Assembly (NCBI GenBank): GCA_016929645.1 | Contig: JAFGIK010000036.1 | Coordinates: forward strand, 1 to 56,146 | Length of the DNA: 56,146 nt | Reading direction: 5' to 3' | DNA from: Candidatus Dojkabacteria bacterium | Lineage (GTDB): Bacteria > Patescibacteriota > Dojkabacteria > SC72 > JAFGCJ01 | Program-made: the position numbers and the translations under genes | The notes under the pieces: model-generated | The model's database searches: none | The model's input: only the letters and a program-made list of their open reading frames with translations | What the model was told of the DNA's origin: nothing | Shown here: positions 39,789 through 50,241 of the stretch, in pieces | Position numbering within the stretch: position 1 is the first letter of the stretch | Layout of the letters: every line of letters starts with the position of its first letter

Positions 39789-40477
39789 ATCTGATCCTTC
39801 ATTTTCTCAAAAGTCGATTCACCAATCCCCTTTACATCCATAATATCTTCGATCCTATTATATGGCCTTGCCTCAATAATTTTGGTTGCAGTTGCTGGAC
39901 CTACACCAGTAATCGATTCAAGTTGTGAAGAATCGGCAGTATTAATACTTATCCTGCCATCAGAACATAGACCCGAACTATTTGATATAACACCATTATT
40001 TAAGTCTCCATCTAATGATTGAACCTCCCTGTTAAGCAAAATACAATCAGAATCAGTTAAGCTTGGAATGTAAATCTTTTGATTAGGTTGCAGCAACTCG
40101 GCACGATTAAGATTTTTATCAACCCATTCTATACAAACATCATCAGAAAAGCCTTCTGAAAGACTAATAATGTCGTTAACAATAGACCCGGATTTAAGGC
40201 AATAAACATCAGGCAAAATAACACTCCCAGAGATGTCGACCCAGAGATCACAATCTGATGATTGCTGTTCAATATCACCATTTTCTTGCAATTTTTCTTC
40301 ATCACTATAACTTCCATCAGTATATAAAGGACTTGGTGATATATTTTTGCCATTTTTATTGAAAAATACGTATCCAAGTACCAAAATCACTAAAATTATT
40401 CCAACAACAACATATATTTGATGTTTCTTGTCTTTAAAAAATAATTTATAGTCAAAATTTAATATATTTTCATTCAT
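39779..40477 (-). CDS. comEA: ComEA-like helix-hairpin-helix DNA-binding protein
   Basis: N-terminal TM; SINTADSSQLESITGVGPATATKIIEARPYNRIEDIMDVKGIG; overlaps comEC. Confidence 0.85.
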   Translation of the reverse strand: MNENILNFDYKLFFKDKKHQIYVVVGIILVILVLGYVFFNKNGKNISPSPLYTDGSYSDEEKLQENGDIEQQSSDCDLWVDISGSVILPDVYCLKSGSIVNDIISLSEGFSDDVCIEWVDKNLNRAELLQPNQKIYIPSLTDSDCILLNREVQSLDGDLNNGVISNSSGLCSDGRISINTADSSQLESITGVGPATATKIIEARPYNRIEDIMDVKGIGESTFEKMKDQICL

Positions 40478-40532
40478 GTTCTAATTTTAGACAACAAGGA
40501 TTAAAAAAACATAAAAGTGATATAATATAAAT

Positions 40533-40886
40533 ATGGGACTCACATACATAACAGTAAAACTTGTTAACCCCAAAAACACACAAGCGAAATTCAAGAGAAA
40601 GTTTCTTGTAGATAGCGGTGCAACTTATTCTGTTGTTGATGCCAATGTTCTTAAGACATTAAAAGTTGAATCTATTCGAACACAGAAATTTATCCTTGCA
40701 AACGGTGAGGAAATAAAAAAAGATATTGGTGAAATTACATTTATTTATAAAGGGGATAAAGCTACTTCTCCGGTAGTATTTGGAGATGATAATATTTTCC
40801 TTCTTGGTGCAGTAACACTTGAAAGTTTTGGATTTATCGTCGATCCTCTGAATAGAAAACTAAAGAAACTCCCAATGCTTATTTGA
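40533..40886 (+). CDS. Stand-alone retropepsin-like aspartic protease
   Basis: RKFLVDSGATYSVVDANVL...FLLGAVTLESFGFIVDP. Confidence 0.75.
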   Translation: MGLTYITVKLVNPKNTQAKFKRKFLVDSGATYSVVDANVLKTLKVESIRTQKFILANGEEIKKDIGEITFIYKGDKATSPVVFGDDNIFLLGAVTLESFGFIVDPLNRKLKKLPMLI

Positions 40887-40941
40887 AGACATTTTAGTCA
40901 ACATTCACACATATAAAAAATACCCCCAAAAAGCAAAGAAT

Positions 40942-41622
40942 TTAATTTTCGTGAATTACTATATCTTCAATAACAACATCACTTAAAGGTTTATCACTAG
41001 AATCAGTACTTACCTTTGATATTTCATCGACTACATCCATTCCTGAAATGACTTTCCCGAAAATCGTATGTTTCCCGTTAAGATAAGTTGGATTTGAGCC
41101 CGTCACTGTGATAAAAAACTGAGAACCGTTTGTATTTGTGCCACTATTTGCCATAGCAAGAACACCATTATCAGAAAATGTATACTTTGCAAGGATCTCA
41201 TCATTAAATGTATAACCAGGACCGCCAGAACCATTTCCATTAGGATCACCCCCCTGAATAACAAAATTTTCAACAACTCGATGAAAAAGAAGACCATCAT
41301 AGAAGTTTTCTTTGGCAAGGAATATAAAGTTATTCACTGCTTTTGGAGTATCTTTTTCATATAAATCAACAACAATGTCCCCATGATTCGTCTTAATTGT
41401 AGCAGTATAGTCAATGTCCTGATCTATCTGCATTTCAGGATATTCAGAATATTCACCTCCTTCTGAGTTACCAAGATTTGAGATATCGTTACTACCTGAA
41501 AAATAATCACCTCCCTGACCAAAATAAATTCCTATGAAAACTATCAACGCAACAGCACCAGCAAGAGGAAGTAATACATCTTTATGATCTTTTAACATAT
41601 CTACAGGATTTAATGCTCCCAT
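40942..41622 (-). CDS. Membrane-anchored cyclophilin-type peptidyl-prolyl isomerase
   Basis: TIKTNHGDIVVDLYEKDTPKAVNNFIFLA...GLLFHRVVENFVIQGGDPNGNGSGGPGYTF. Confidence 0.93.
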   Translation of the reverse strand: MGALNPVDMLKDHKDVLLPLAGAVALIVFIGIYFGQGGDYFSGSNDISNLGNSEGGEYSEYPEMQIDQDIDYTATIKTNHGDIVVDLYEKDTPKAVNNFIFLAKENFYDGLLFHRVVENFVIQGGDPNGNGSGGPGYTFNDEILAKYTFSDNGVLAMANSGTNTNGSQFFITVTGSNPTYLNGKHTIFGKVISGMDVVDEISKVSTDSSDKPLSDVVIEDIVIHEN

Positions 41623-41645
41623 AATAATCTATATCAAAATTAATT

Positions 41646-41665
41646 TGTGCCTGCCTATAGGCACA
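41646..41665 (-). terminator. Small hairpin between leuS and cyclophilin genes
   Basis: TGTGCCT-gcctat-AGGCACA. Confidence 0.35.
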
Positions 41666-41755
41666 GCAATCTTAATAAATACCCTGACAAACCCTTATAA
41701 AATAAATAAATACAAGTATAACTGGGCATAGAACGATCAATATTGTTTCGACATA

Positions 41756-44179
41756 TTATACAACAATCGTTACAATCCTACCCGGTACATAAATAAACTT
41801 CTTAATTTCGTTTCCCTCCATATATTTTTTGACATTATTATCTGAGATTGCAAGTTCCTTTACCTGATCCTCAGTCATACCCTCTGTAACATTTACTTTA
41901 CCTCGAACTTTACCATTGATTTGAACAGCAATCTCTTTTGCCTCATTTTTAAGAGAATTTTCATCAAACTTTGGCCACATTTGAGAATGAACGGAGAATT
42001 CCTGACCTAAAATATCCCAAAGTTCCTCAGCAGTGTACGGCATAAATACCGATGTCAAAAGAACAATCTTCTTTACAGATTCTTTAGAAATTTCAGATTT
42101 TTCAGCCTTATCAACACCATTTAAAAATTCCATTAACTTAGCAATAGCTGTGTTATACCCAAATTTAGCAATATCTTCAGAAACATTCTTAATCGTCTTG
42201 TTAACCAGAGATGAAATTTTATCAGAATCTTTCTGGCCAAAATCATCTTTATTTTCCGACACAAAACAGTAGAATCTCTCGATGAACCTTTTTACACCAA
42301 CTAAAGTATTCTCATTCCAAGCCATTGTTCCATCAAATGGTCCCATAAACATCAAATAAGTTCTTACCACATCAACACCATGTTTTTCTGCAACTTCATC
42401 AGGGATAATAACGTTTCCTCTGGATTTGCTCATTCTCTGACTATCAGGACCAAGAATCACACCATGAGACATTCTTCGATAATATGGTTCAGGAACAGAT
42501 TTTGGCACAACACCGAGATCCCATAAAAATTGATAGATAAAGCGAGAATACAATAAATGCAAGGTATTATGCTCATCACCACCGACATATACATCAACTG
42601 GCATCCAATACTCAAGTTTTTTCATATCTGCAAATGATTTGTCGTTATCTGGATCAAGATATCTCAGAAAATACCAATCACTACCAGCCCAATTAGGCAT
42701 AGTATCGGTCTCTCTTTTGGCAGAACCACCGCATTTAGGGCATGTCGTATTTACCCATTCTTCAATATTTGCCAATGGACTTTCACCTGTATCAGTCGGC
42801 TCATACTTCTCAACCTTTGGTAACTCAATTGGCAAGTTCTCTTCTTTTACAGGAACCCATCCGCATTTCTCACAATGAACCATAGGAATAGGCTCACCCC
42901 AATAATGCTGTCTTGAGAAAATCCAATCACGAAGATGATAATTAACAGCTTTGACACCAACACCTTTTTCACCAAGCCATTTAATAATTTTTGCAATTGC
43001 GTCCTTTGGAACCATACCTGTAAGAAAATCAGAATTGATCATCTCACCAGTATTTACATCAGTGTATGCTCCATCATCATAATTCCATTCAGTTTTTGAT
43101 TTAATTACAGGAATAATTTCAAGTCCAAATTTCTTCGCAAAATCATAATCACGCTGATCATGTGCAGGAACAGCCATAATGGCACCAGTTCCGTAAGTAG
43201 AAAGTACAAAATCAGAAATCCAAATAGGAATCTCTTTATTATTAACAGGGTTAATAGCATAAAAGCCCGAAAAAACACCAGTTTTTTCTTTCTGCAATTC
43301 AGATCGCTCTAATTCAGATTTCTTCTTTGATTCCTCAACATATTGCTTAATCTCTGGATTACTAATAACTTCTGAAACCAACCAATGCTCTGGTGCTACA
43401 ACCATAAAAGTGGCACCCCACAAAGTATCGGGCCTTGTGGTATAAACTTTCAATTTTTTATCAAAGCCTTTTATCTCAAAATCAACTTCTGCTCCTTCAC
43501 TTCTGTCAATCCAGTTAATTTGAGCAGCCTTAACTTTTTCAATAAAATTCGTCTTTTCCAAACCACTGATTAATCTATCAGCATAATCTGTAATTTTGAC
43601 AATCCACTGACTCAGATTCTTCTTAGTGGCAACTGCCCCACACCTTTCACACTTACCATCAACAACTTCCTCATTAGCAAGGCCTGTCTTGCAACTTGGA
43701 CACCAGTTTATTGGCTTTTCTTCCTTATACGCAAGACCTTTTTCAAAAAGTTTTATAAAAATCCATTGAGTCCACTTATAATAATTCGAATCTGTGGTAT
43801 TAACTTCTCTTGTCCAATCAAAAGAAAATGCAAGCTGCTTCATTTGATTTTTAAATGTGGCCGTATTCTGATCCGTTGCTTTCGACGGATGAATTCCCGT
43901 CTTAATTGCATAATTCTCAGTAGGTAAACCAAAAGCATCCCATCCCATAGGGAAAAGAACATTAAAACCACTCATCCTTTGATATCGTGCATAAACATCA
44001 GCACCGGTCATTGTGAAAGCGTGGCCAATATGAAGACCCTCACCTGAAGGATAAGGAAACTCTACCAAGACATATTTTTTCTGTTTTTTGGAAAAATCTT
44101 CAGCTTTATAAAGGAGATCAGCAGATGCCCATTTTTCTTGCCATTTAGATTCTATTTTCTTTGAGTCCATCTTGCTCAT
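41756..44179 (-). CDS. leuS: Leucyl-tRNA synthetase
   Basis: FPYPSGEGLHIGHAFTMTGADVYARYQRM; RMSKSRGNVIIPDEV. Confidence 0.97.
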   Translation of the reverse strand: MSKMDSKKIESKWQEKWASADLLYKAEDFSKKQKKYVLVEFPYPSGEGLHIGHAFTMTGADVYARYQRMSGFNVLFPMGWDAFGLPTENYAIKTGIHPSKATDQNTATFKNQMKQLAFSFDWTREVNTTDSNYYKWTQWIFIKLFEKGLAYKEEKPINWCPSCKTGLANEEVVDGKCERCGAVATKKNLSQWIVKITDYADRLISGLEKTNFIEKVKAAQINWIDRSEGAEVDFEIKGFDKKLKVYTTRPDTLWGATFMVVAPEHWLVSEVISNPEIKQYVEESKKKSELERSELQKEKTGVFSGFYAINPVNNKEIPIWISDFVLSTYGTGAIMAVPAHDQRDYDFAKKFGLEIIPVIKSKTEWNYDDGAYTDVNTGEMINSDFLTGMVPKDAIAKIIKWLGEKGVGVKAVNYHLRDWIFSRQHYWGEPIPMVHCEKCGWVPVKEENLPIELPKVEKYEPTDTGESPLANIEEWVNTTCPKCGGSAKRETDTMPNWAGSDWYFLRYLDPDNDKSFADMKKLEYWMPVDVYVGGDEHNTLHLLYSRFIYQFLWDLGVVPKSVPEPYYRRMSHGVILGPDSQRMSKSRGNVIIPDEVAEKHGVDVVRTYLMFMGPFDGTMAWNENTLVGVKRFIERFYCFVSENKDDFGQKDSDKISSLVNKTIKNVSEDIAKFGYNTAIAKLMEFLNGVDKAEKSEISKESVKKIVLLTSVFMPYTAEELWDILGQEFSVHSQMWPKFDENSLKNEAKEIAVQINGKVRGKVNVTEGMTEDQVKELAISDNNVKKYMEGNEIKKFIYVPGRIVTIVV

Positions 44180-44409
44180 CTTTATAAAGATTAAAATTAT
44201 GTAAATTTTTTATTGAACGAAAAAATGAGGGATTACGAAAAATATTAATAAGAAAAGTACACACATATCTTTAAGAATTCCCGCACCAAATCATAGTTCA
44301 ATGAGATACATTATATCAAAATTTGGTTAAAACAGTAATTATGATGACAGATAACATCCTATAGCTTGTCAATCAAAATCAGAATCCAGTCATTCTCAGC
44401 AAAAATGCC

Positions 44410-44976
44410 TTAAGTGCAGTTAGCATAGCAAAGAAAAACCTTACCACGGATAGCGTTTTTTTGCACAACACTTTTTAGAGAAACCTCTCTGTTATCACCA
44501 CTGATAAGAAATTCATTATCAGAAAGCTCATAACCAAAAGAACAATCACCAAAATCGCTCTCAAGGAAAGCCTTACCAAAATCCGGATCAGAATCCGCAT
44601 ACATATCCTCGTTCTCTTCTTCTCCATCTATCATAAGTATGCCATCAGCAAACTGAATTTTTTCACCAGGAAGACCGACAACCCGTCCAATATATAATTT
44701 ACCTTTATTATAATAGGTGACAATATCCCCACGATTAAAATTCTTCCTCAAAGAATTCATTGATAAAACATAGGACCCATCTTTGAAAGTCGGGTCCATA
44801 CTGCTTCCCACTACTTCATTGGTACCAAACATGTTTAATCCCAAGAACAATAAACCACCCAAAACCAAAAGTATCATTAGACCTACTGGTAAAAAGATAC
44901 CAACCAGCAATAAGCTTTTGTTTACCTTAACTTTTTGCAAATTGTTCATTCTTTCCATTTTGGACTTTAATTTCAT
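44410..44976 (-). CDS. Signal peptidase I-like protein
   Basis: NEVVGSSMDPTFKDGSYVL...YIGRVVGLPGEKI...LISGDNREVSLKS. Confidence 0.85.
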   Translation of the reverse strand: MKLKSKMERMNNLQKVKVNKSLLLVGIFLPVGLMILLVLGGLLFLGLNMFGTNEVVGSSMDPTFKDGSYVLSMNSLRKNFNRGDIVTYYNKGKLYIGRVVGLPGEKIQFADGILMIDGEEENEDMYADSDPDFGKAFLESDFGDCSFGYELSDNEFLISGDNREVSLKSVVQKNAIRGKVFLCYANCT

Positions 44977-45076
44977 GAAAATCTAATCAAAGTTTTATTT
45001 AATAATTAATATTGAGTTAAATATTTTAATCATTATATACGTAGCCAGTCAATAAAACAGCACCACAAAAAGACCA

Positions 45077-45907
45077 TTAACCTTCAGGCACAAACTTTTC
45101 AAAAAGCGGCATATCTTCACCAATGTTCCAAAAATGGTCAAACATTTGCTTTTGGAGATGGAACATCTGATCGTTATGAATCTCAATTGCCATATAATCC
45201 TCGTTTAAAAAATGTGAAAAAACAACAATATCATCATACAAATAAATATCGTGCTTTATTTCAAGAACCTTTGGTGAAATATACCTTTCCTTATGAATTT
45301 CCTTCATTTCTTCCGGATATTGAGACCACAATGTACCGTCTTCAATAGTATTCGACAGCTCAAAACTATATATTTTTCGATTGAACAACTCACGATGTAT
45401 CAGACTTGCATAATCTGCTCCAAGTATGAGTTTCCAGTCAAGATAGCCTAATTGATAAATCTTTTTATTTTTAGATTTCGTACAGTTCCATATTACCTGT
45501 TTAATACCTTCCACTCCTCGGTATAAGTGCGCTAATGAAGAACAACTCGACTGAGACATAGAACTTTGAAGCTTCATTATAGTTGTTTGTAAACAACTTT
45601 TAACCTTAGACAATTTCTGTTGTTCAGTATTATAAATCATTTTCAGAAATTCAGGATCTTGAGCAGAAAAATATGATTTCTTTTCCTCATAAAGCGGTTT
45701 AATCAAACCTTTTTTTATAATTTCCTCCAAAGCCCTATATACAGAAGCACGGTTTATACCAGTTTCCCTGGAGATCTGTAAAACACTTAAGCCTGGTTTT
45801 CTTAATAAAGTTTTATATATTTTTATTTGTTTCACATTCAACCCTAGTAGGATAAGAGTCTGATCTACATTTGATTCAACAATTCTGTTCGACATATCGT
45901 ACAACAA
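45077..45907 (-). CDS. TrmB-family HTH regulator
   Basis: LLGLNVKQIKIYKTLLRKPGLSVLQISRETGINRASVYRALEEIIKKGLI. Confidence 0.75.
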   Translation of the reverse strand: MLYDMSNRIVESNVDQTLILLGLNVKQIKIYKTLLRKPGLSVLQISRETGINRASVYRALEEIIKKGLIKPLYEEKKSYFSAQDPEFLKMIYNTEQQKLSKVKSCLQTTIMKLQSSMSQSSCSSLAHLYRGVEGIKQVIWNCTKSKNKKIYQLGYLDWKLILGADYASLIHRELFNRKIYSFELSNTIEDGTLWSQYPEEMKEIHKERYISPKVLEIKHDIYLYDDIVVFSHFLNEDYMAIEIHNDQMFHLQKQMFDHFWNIGEDMPLFEKFVPEG

Positions 45908-45966
45908 TTATGTTAATTACGGCCTTCATTATAAAATTTAGCATTAATTTGTTCAAGTAATCAAAC

Positions 45967-46920
45967 ATGGAAATATATATACAATCAAATAAAACTTTAT
46001 TTAGCAGAGCTATTAATGATATTTCGAAAAAGTCGCCAGACAAACAGAAAAACATAAAATTCATTAATATTCCATTAATTATTCAAAAATTAGGGCTTTT
46101 TCCCAAAATATACGAATCAGATGACAAAAAAATATTAGGCGTGGCTGATCCACACGAACTAGGCTGGGATTTATCATCAAAACAAATCAAAAGTATTAGA
46201 AATCTAAAATCAATTTGTACAAAATCAAGTTATATCGAATATATTGATCTCAAATTATGCCGTGAAAAAAGAATTAGCGTAAAAAATAATCCAGGTATAA
46301 ATTCACAATCAGTTGCAGAATATGCCATATGGATGATGCTTTCTCTTGCACGAAGGCTACCCCAACAGATAAATAATAAATTCGTAAGTGAATATGATGA
46401 AAAAGATGAACAAACCGAAATTTCTGGGAAAACCGCCGGAATATTTGGCCTTGGGAAAATTGGAAGTCGAATTGCAAAAATGAGCAAAGGGTTAGGAATG
46501 AAAGTCATTTATTGGAGTAGAAAGAGCCGTGAAAAGAACTATAAATATGTAGCAATTGAGAAATTAATGAAAACTTCAGATTTCATTTTCAACTGCCTGG
46601 ATTTAAATAAAGATACAATGGGATTTTTTAATCAAGAATTACTAAAATTGATGAAGAGTAATGCATATTTTATAAGTGTAATGGGAGGCATGGGATATGG
46701 AATCGAAGACAATGATTATTTATGCAAAGCTGTTATAAAGGGGAAAATTGCGGGTTTTTCTATAGAAAAAGAACATGAAAAAAATTATAAAATAATGAAA
46801 ATACCTGCTGGCACGAATATATTTATTCCTTCAAGCCTGGCATTTTTCACAAAAGAAGCAAACGAAAGAGCGTATTTGCATTTTATAGAAAATATTTGCG
46901 AAGAAGTAAAAAAGAGTTAA
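45967..46920 (+). CDS. D-isomer-specific 2-hydroxyacid dehydrogenase
   Basis: NPGINSQSVAEYAIWMMLSLARRLP...GKTAGIFGLGKIGSRIAKMSKGLGMKVIYWSR. Confidence 0.8.
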   Translation: MEIYIQSNKTLFSRAINDISKKSPDKQKNIKFINIPLIIQKLGLFPKIYESDDKKILGVADPHELGWDLSSKQIKSIRNLKSICTKSSYIEYIDLKLCREKRISVKNNPGINSQSVAEYAIWMMLSLARRLPQQINNKFVSEYDEKDEQTEISGKTAGIFGLGKIGSRIAKMSKGLGMKVIYWSRKSREKNYKYVAIEKLMKTSDFIFNCLDLNKDTMGFFNQELLKLMKSNAYFISVMGGMGYGIEDNDYLCKAVIKGKIAGFSIEKEHEKNYKIMKIPAGTNIFIPSSLAFFTKEANERAYLHFIENICEEVKKS

Positions 46921-46989
46921 TTAGTTTAATTTGGCCTTGCGTCAACAAAAAGGCTGGAAAATATTATCAAAAATGACAAGACAATAGAC

Positions 46990-47898
46990 TTATCCAAATA
47001 TTCTTTTGTTCTGAACTTCCAGATATTTATTTTTTCCCCATAACCTCACCATCCTTTCAGTCACAGGTTTGGCCAAAGCCCAGTTTAAAAGAAAAATAGA
47101 CTTTAATGAGGTTGCCAAAGCATCACTGCAAATTTTCATTCCCCATACCTCATTTTCATCTGCACTTGCGATTCGGACATAACGATCCTTAATAGAAATT
47201 CGAAGGCGCATATCAAAAACTGGATTATCAATATATCTAATCTCTGTTTTTATTAAATATTCAGGATCGCGATTCCATTGATAAGAAATAACATGTTTTG
47301 CCCAATCATTAAGACATACAAGCTCACGATCAATTGATTTTCGATGACGACGAACACGATTATCAGACGTTACAATTTTATTTAAAACTTTCTGTCCGAA
47401 AACATCAGTTGGCACCAAATTATCCCAAGCATATTGATCTAGATCCACCGCATATAACTCCTTGTCATTGTAAATTTGTATCAATCCATCAATGCCTGGA
47501 AAAAATTGAAAATCCACGTCATTCTTTTTATCGTGAAAAATACCCCTAAGCCACGGCAGAATCTCAACAATATCAACTTCAAGCTTAACAAGATCTTTTT
47601 GCTTTTCCCTTGTTATTTTTCTAAGCAAAGACGGATTTTTAGCTCTAACCAAAGTCTGGTATTTTGTTATTCCGTCACTCTGTTCAAGTTCAACTAAACC
47701 CTTAAGTGACAAGTTCATTAAAACATCATATATGGAAGATCTTGGAATCCCGGTTAATTTTGAAATTTCAGTAGGATTCAGCCCATCATTTTTAATAGCA
47801 ACAACATATACTTTAATTTCCTTTTCATTAAGACCAAATTTCTTTAGAGTCCGAACTACCAATGGATTAGATTTACTAAGGTCATTAACTTTATTCAT
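46990..47898 (-). CDS. TrmB-family HTH regulator
   Basis: VRTLKKFGLNEKEIKVYVVAIKNDGLNPTEISKLTGIPRSSIYDVLMNLSLKGLVEL; start MNKVNDLSKS at 47898. Confidence 0.75.
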   Translation of the reverse strand: MNKVNDLSKSNPLVVRTLKKFGLNEKEIKVYVVAIKNDGLNPTEISKLTGIPRSSIYDVLMNLSLKGLVELEQSDGITKYQTLVRAKNPSLLRKITREKQKDLVKLEVDIVEILPWLRGIFHDKKNDVDFQFFPGIDGLIQIYNDKELYAVDLDQYAWDNLVPTDVFGQKVLNKIVTSDNRVRRHRKSIDRELVCLNDWAKHVISYQWNRDPEYLIKTEIRYIDNPVFDMRLRISIKDRYVRIASADENEVWGMKICSDALATSLKSIFLLNWALAKPVTERMVRLWGKNKYLEVQNKRIFG

Positions 47899-47917
47899 AA
47901 AGGATATTTTACTGCAA

Positions 47918-47966
47918 GTGCCGGGGTTTGTCGAAAGTGTTCGACACTTTCGACAAACCCCGGCAC
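47918..47966. repeat. 49-bp perfect palindrome (23-bp arms, 3-nt loop) in divergent intergenic region
   Basis: GTGCCGGGGTTTGTCGAAAGTGT-tcg-ACACTTTCGACAAACCCCGGCAC. Confidence 0.9.
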
Positions 47967-48035
47967 CCAGTGATACAATCCCAACATCTGCCAACAAGCC
48001 TAAAACAACATATCGTTCACAAATACGTAGACGAA

Positions 48036-49238
48036 ATGAGTAATAAAATACCAACAAAACTGAAAATGATTTACCTGATAACCTTTCTTGGAGAACTCTA
48101 CCTCATCATCCCAATCTGGATATTTTTCTATCAAAGGGTTCTAACCTTTGAACAGATTGCCCTTATAACTTCAATTCAACAGCTCACTGCAGTCTTATTT
48201 GAACTGCCGACAGGAGCATTCGCTGACCTCTTCGGCAAAAAGAAAACTCTAATTATATGCTACTTTTTGTACTCAATATCACTGCTTTTCATGCCATTCG
48301 GATTTGCGTTTATTTACTTCATAATCCTAGAAATCATTAAAGGTATAGCAAAAGCAATGTATTCCGGCACATTTGAAGCGTTTGTTTATGACACATTAAA
48401 AGATCAAAACAAGGAAAAAGAATATCCGAAAATCACAGCAAACATGACTACAATTTCGTGGGTCGCCCTTATTATCGCTGGCGTCTTAGGAGGGTTTATG
48501 TATGAAATATGGTATGGCCTACCATATATTGTCCTCGGAATAATTTACGTAATTATTACCATTATAATGATATTTTTCACCACAGAACCAAATACAGACA
48601 CGATAAAATATAGCCTCAAAAGCTACATATCTCAGAACACAAAAGGATTTAAGGAACTCTTTGCATCTTTCAAGACGTCAACTATTGTTTTAATCCTTGC
48701 TATAGTAACCTTTGGATACTATGTTGCTTCAGAACTTCTCGGCATATCTCAAGCCAAAGAATATGGAATGAACGGAATACAGGTTGGTTTTCTATTTTCA
48801 ATCGGCTATCTATTTTCTGCAGTTGCATCTCAATTTTTCCCAAAATTACTCAAGAAATTTGGTAATAAAATACTATTCACAGTATCAACAACAATGCTGA
48901 TTCTATCCTTCTTGCTAGCAAAATTTGTAAGTCCAGTACTTGGTGCAATGCTAATTATCATGCGAATATCGTCTTCTACTACATTTTCAAACCTTAGAAC
49001 AGTAAAGGTTAATTCCCTGGTAAGCTCGAAAAATAGGGCTACCGCACTATCCTCGTTCTCTTTAATGTACGTATCAGCCTACATTATTACAGCCTATTTT
49101 GCAGGAAAATATATTGAGGCGAAATCACCAAATGAATTTGCCTTTTTAATAGGAATAATCGTAACAATAATGGCAGGATTTTTAGGATTTATCAGTATTT
49201 TTGGGAGGTCTATTCGGACAAATTCGAAGGAGGTTTGA
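48036..49238 (+). CDS. MFS transporter
   Basis: About 12 TM; ELPTGAFADLFGKKKTLIICYFLYSISLLFMPFG. Confidence 0.85.
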   Translation: MSNKIPTKLKMIYLITFLGELYLIIPIWIFFYQRVLTFEQIALITSIQQLTAVLFELPTGAFADLFGKKKTLIICYFLYSISLLFMPFGFAFIYFIILEIIKGIAKAMYSGTFEAFVYDTLKDQNKEKEYPKITANMTTISWVALIIAGVLGGFMYEIWYGLPYIVLGIIYVIITIIMIFFTTEPNTDTIKYSLKSYISQNTKGFKELFASFKTSTIVLILAIVTFGYYVASELLGISQAKEYGMNGIQVGFLFSIGYLFSAVASQFFPKLLKKFGNKILFTVSTTMLILSFLLAKFVSPVLGAMLIIMRISSSTTFSNLRTVKVNSLVSSKNRATALSSFSLMYVSAYIITAYFAGKYIEAKSPNEFAFLIGIIVTIMAGFLGFISIFGRSIRTNSKEV

Positions 49239-49253
49239 GACCGAGACTCAACT

Positions 49254-49502
49254 TCATGAAATTTTAACCCCTAATTCCTTAATCTTGTCCTCTCTCGATA
49301 ATTTCTTAATTTGAACTTCACGCCTCAATGCCAAGGATTTATCCTTAAACTTTTCTTTATGTATCAATCTAAAAGGCAAGCGGGAATTAACATATTTCGA
49401 ACCTTTACCACTTCTGTGAGCCAACATACGACGGGGAATATTATTGGTTATACCTGTATATAAAGATTTATCGCAACACAATAAAACATATAAATAGTAC
49501 AT
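49254..49502 (-). CDS. GIY-YIG nuclease domain protein (UPF0213-like)
   Basis: MYYLYVLLCCDKSLYTGITNNIPRRMLAHRSGKGSKYV. Confidence 0.92.
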   Translation of the reverse strand: MYYLYVLLCCDKSLYTGITNNIPRRMLAHRSGKGSKYVNSRLPFRLIHKEKFKDKSLALRREVQIKKLSREDKIKELGVKIS

Positions 49503-49525
49503 TATACGCTTAATACCAACAAAGT

Positions 49526-50149
49526 TTACTTTTTGATATCTTTTATCTTGGAAACTATATTATCAGCCTCACCAGATTCTATCTCAGCCTTTCTATCTTT
49601 CAAATGTCCCTCAAAAATGGACCTTGCCGTATCTGTAAAAAACTTGTTTTTACTTCTATATTCAAAAACAGTTGTTGGTGAAAGGCCATATGATACTACG
49701 TTACTGTAAAAGCCCTCTTTATAAGTATCAGACAGATTATCTGCATCAACCATACAAGCAATTTCTGTATCTCCATTAGGTTCTTTAGATTTGTGGTTAA
49801 TAACTACCCTTATAATCGAATTTATTAGCTCCTTGGAATATCCAAGCTCTTCAAGTACTTCTTTGATTATTTCTGGTGCTTTCTCCAAATGCAGTTTTTC
49901 AGCAATTTCCTTATCTTCACCCTTCACATCAGCTTGATATTTTTCTGGAACATTTACCCAACCAATATCATGAAGCATAGCAGCAGGTATCAAAACATCC
50001 TTATTCCCACCCTCCCCTGCAATAATTTCCTCCATAGCTAGTGTGACCAGTTTGGAATGCAAAACATAATCCTTTTTCCCAACACCTTTTAATTTCGCAG
50101 TAACAACATTCCAAACATTTTCATACTTAGTGTCCATATTCATGAACAT
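49526..50149 (-). CDS. HD-domain phosphohydrolase
   Basis: HSKLVTLAMEEIIAGEGGNKDVLIPAAMLHDIGWV...VINHKSKE. Confidence 0.8.
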   Translation of the reverse strand: MFMNMDTKYENVWNVVTAKLKGVGKKDYVLHSKLVTLAMEEIIAGEGGNKDVLIPAAMLHDIGWVNVPEKYQADVKGEDKEIAEKLHLEKAPEIIKEVLEELGYSKELINSIIRVVINHKSKEPNGDTEIACMVDADNLSDTYKEGFYSNVVSYGLSPTTVFEYRSKNKFFTDTARSIFEGHLKDRKAEIESGEADNIVSKIKDIKK

Positions 50150-50241
50150 TAAAATTTAGTTAAATACAAAAATTATACTGACATTATTAGTAATCTCAGA
50201 AATAGTCAAATTTTGCTCGCCAATTAAATAAAAACAAAATT

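Noticed and set aside
41747-45910. Similar strings cgacatattatacaacaat (near 41750) and cgacatatcgtacaacaat (near 45892) as a shared operator
   Set aside because: The first lies at the 3' end of leuS and the second overlaps a TrmB-type start; no consistent promoter context, likely chance in AT-rich DNA.
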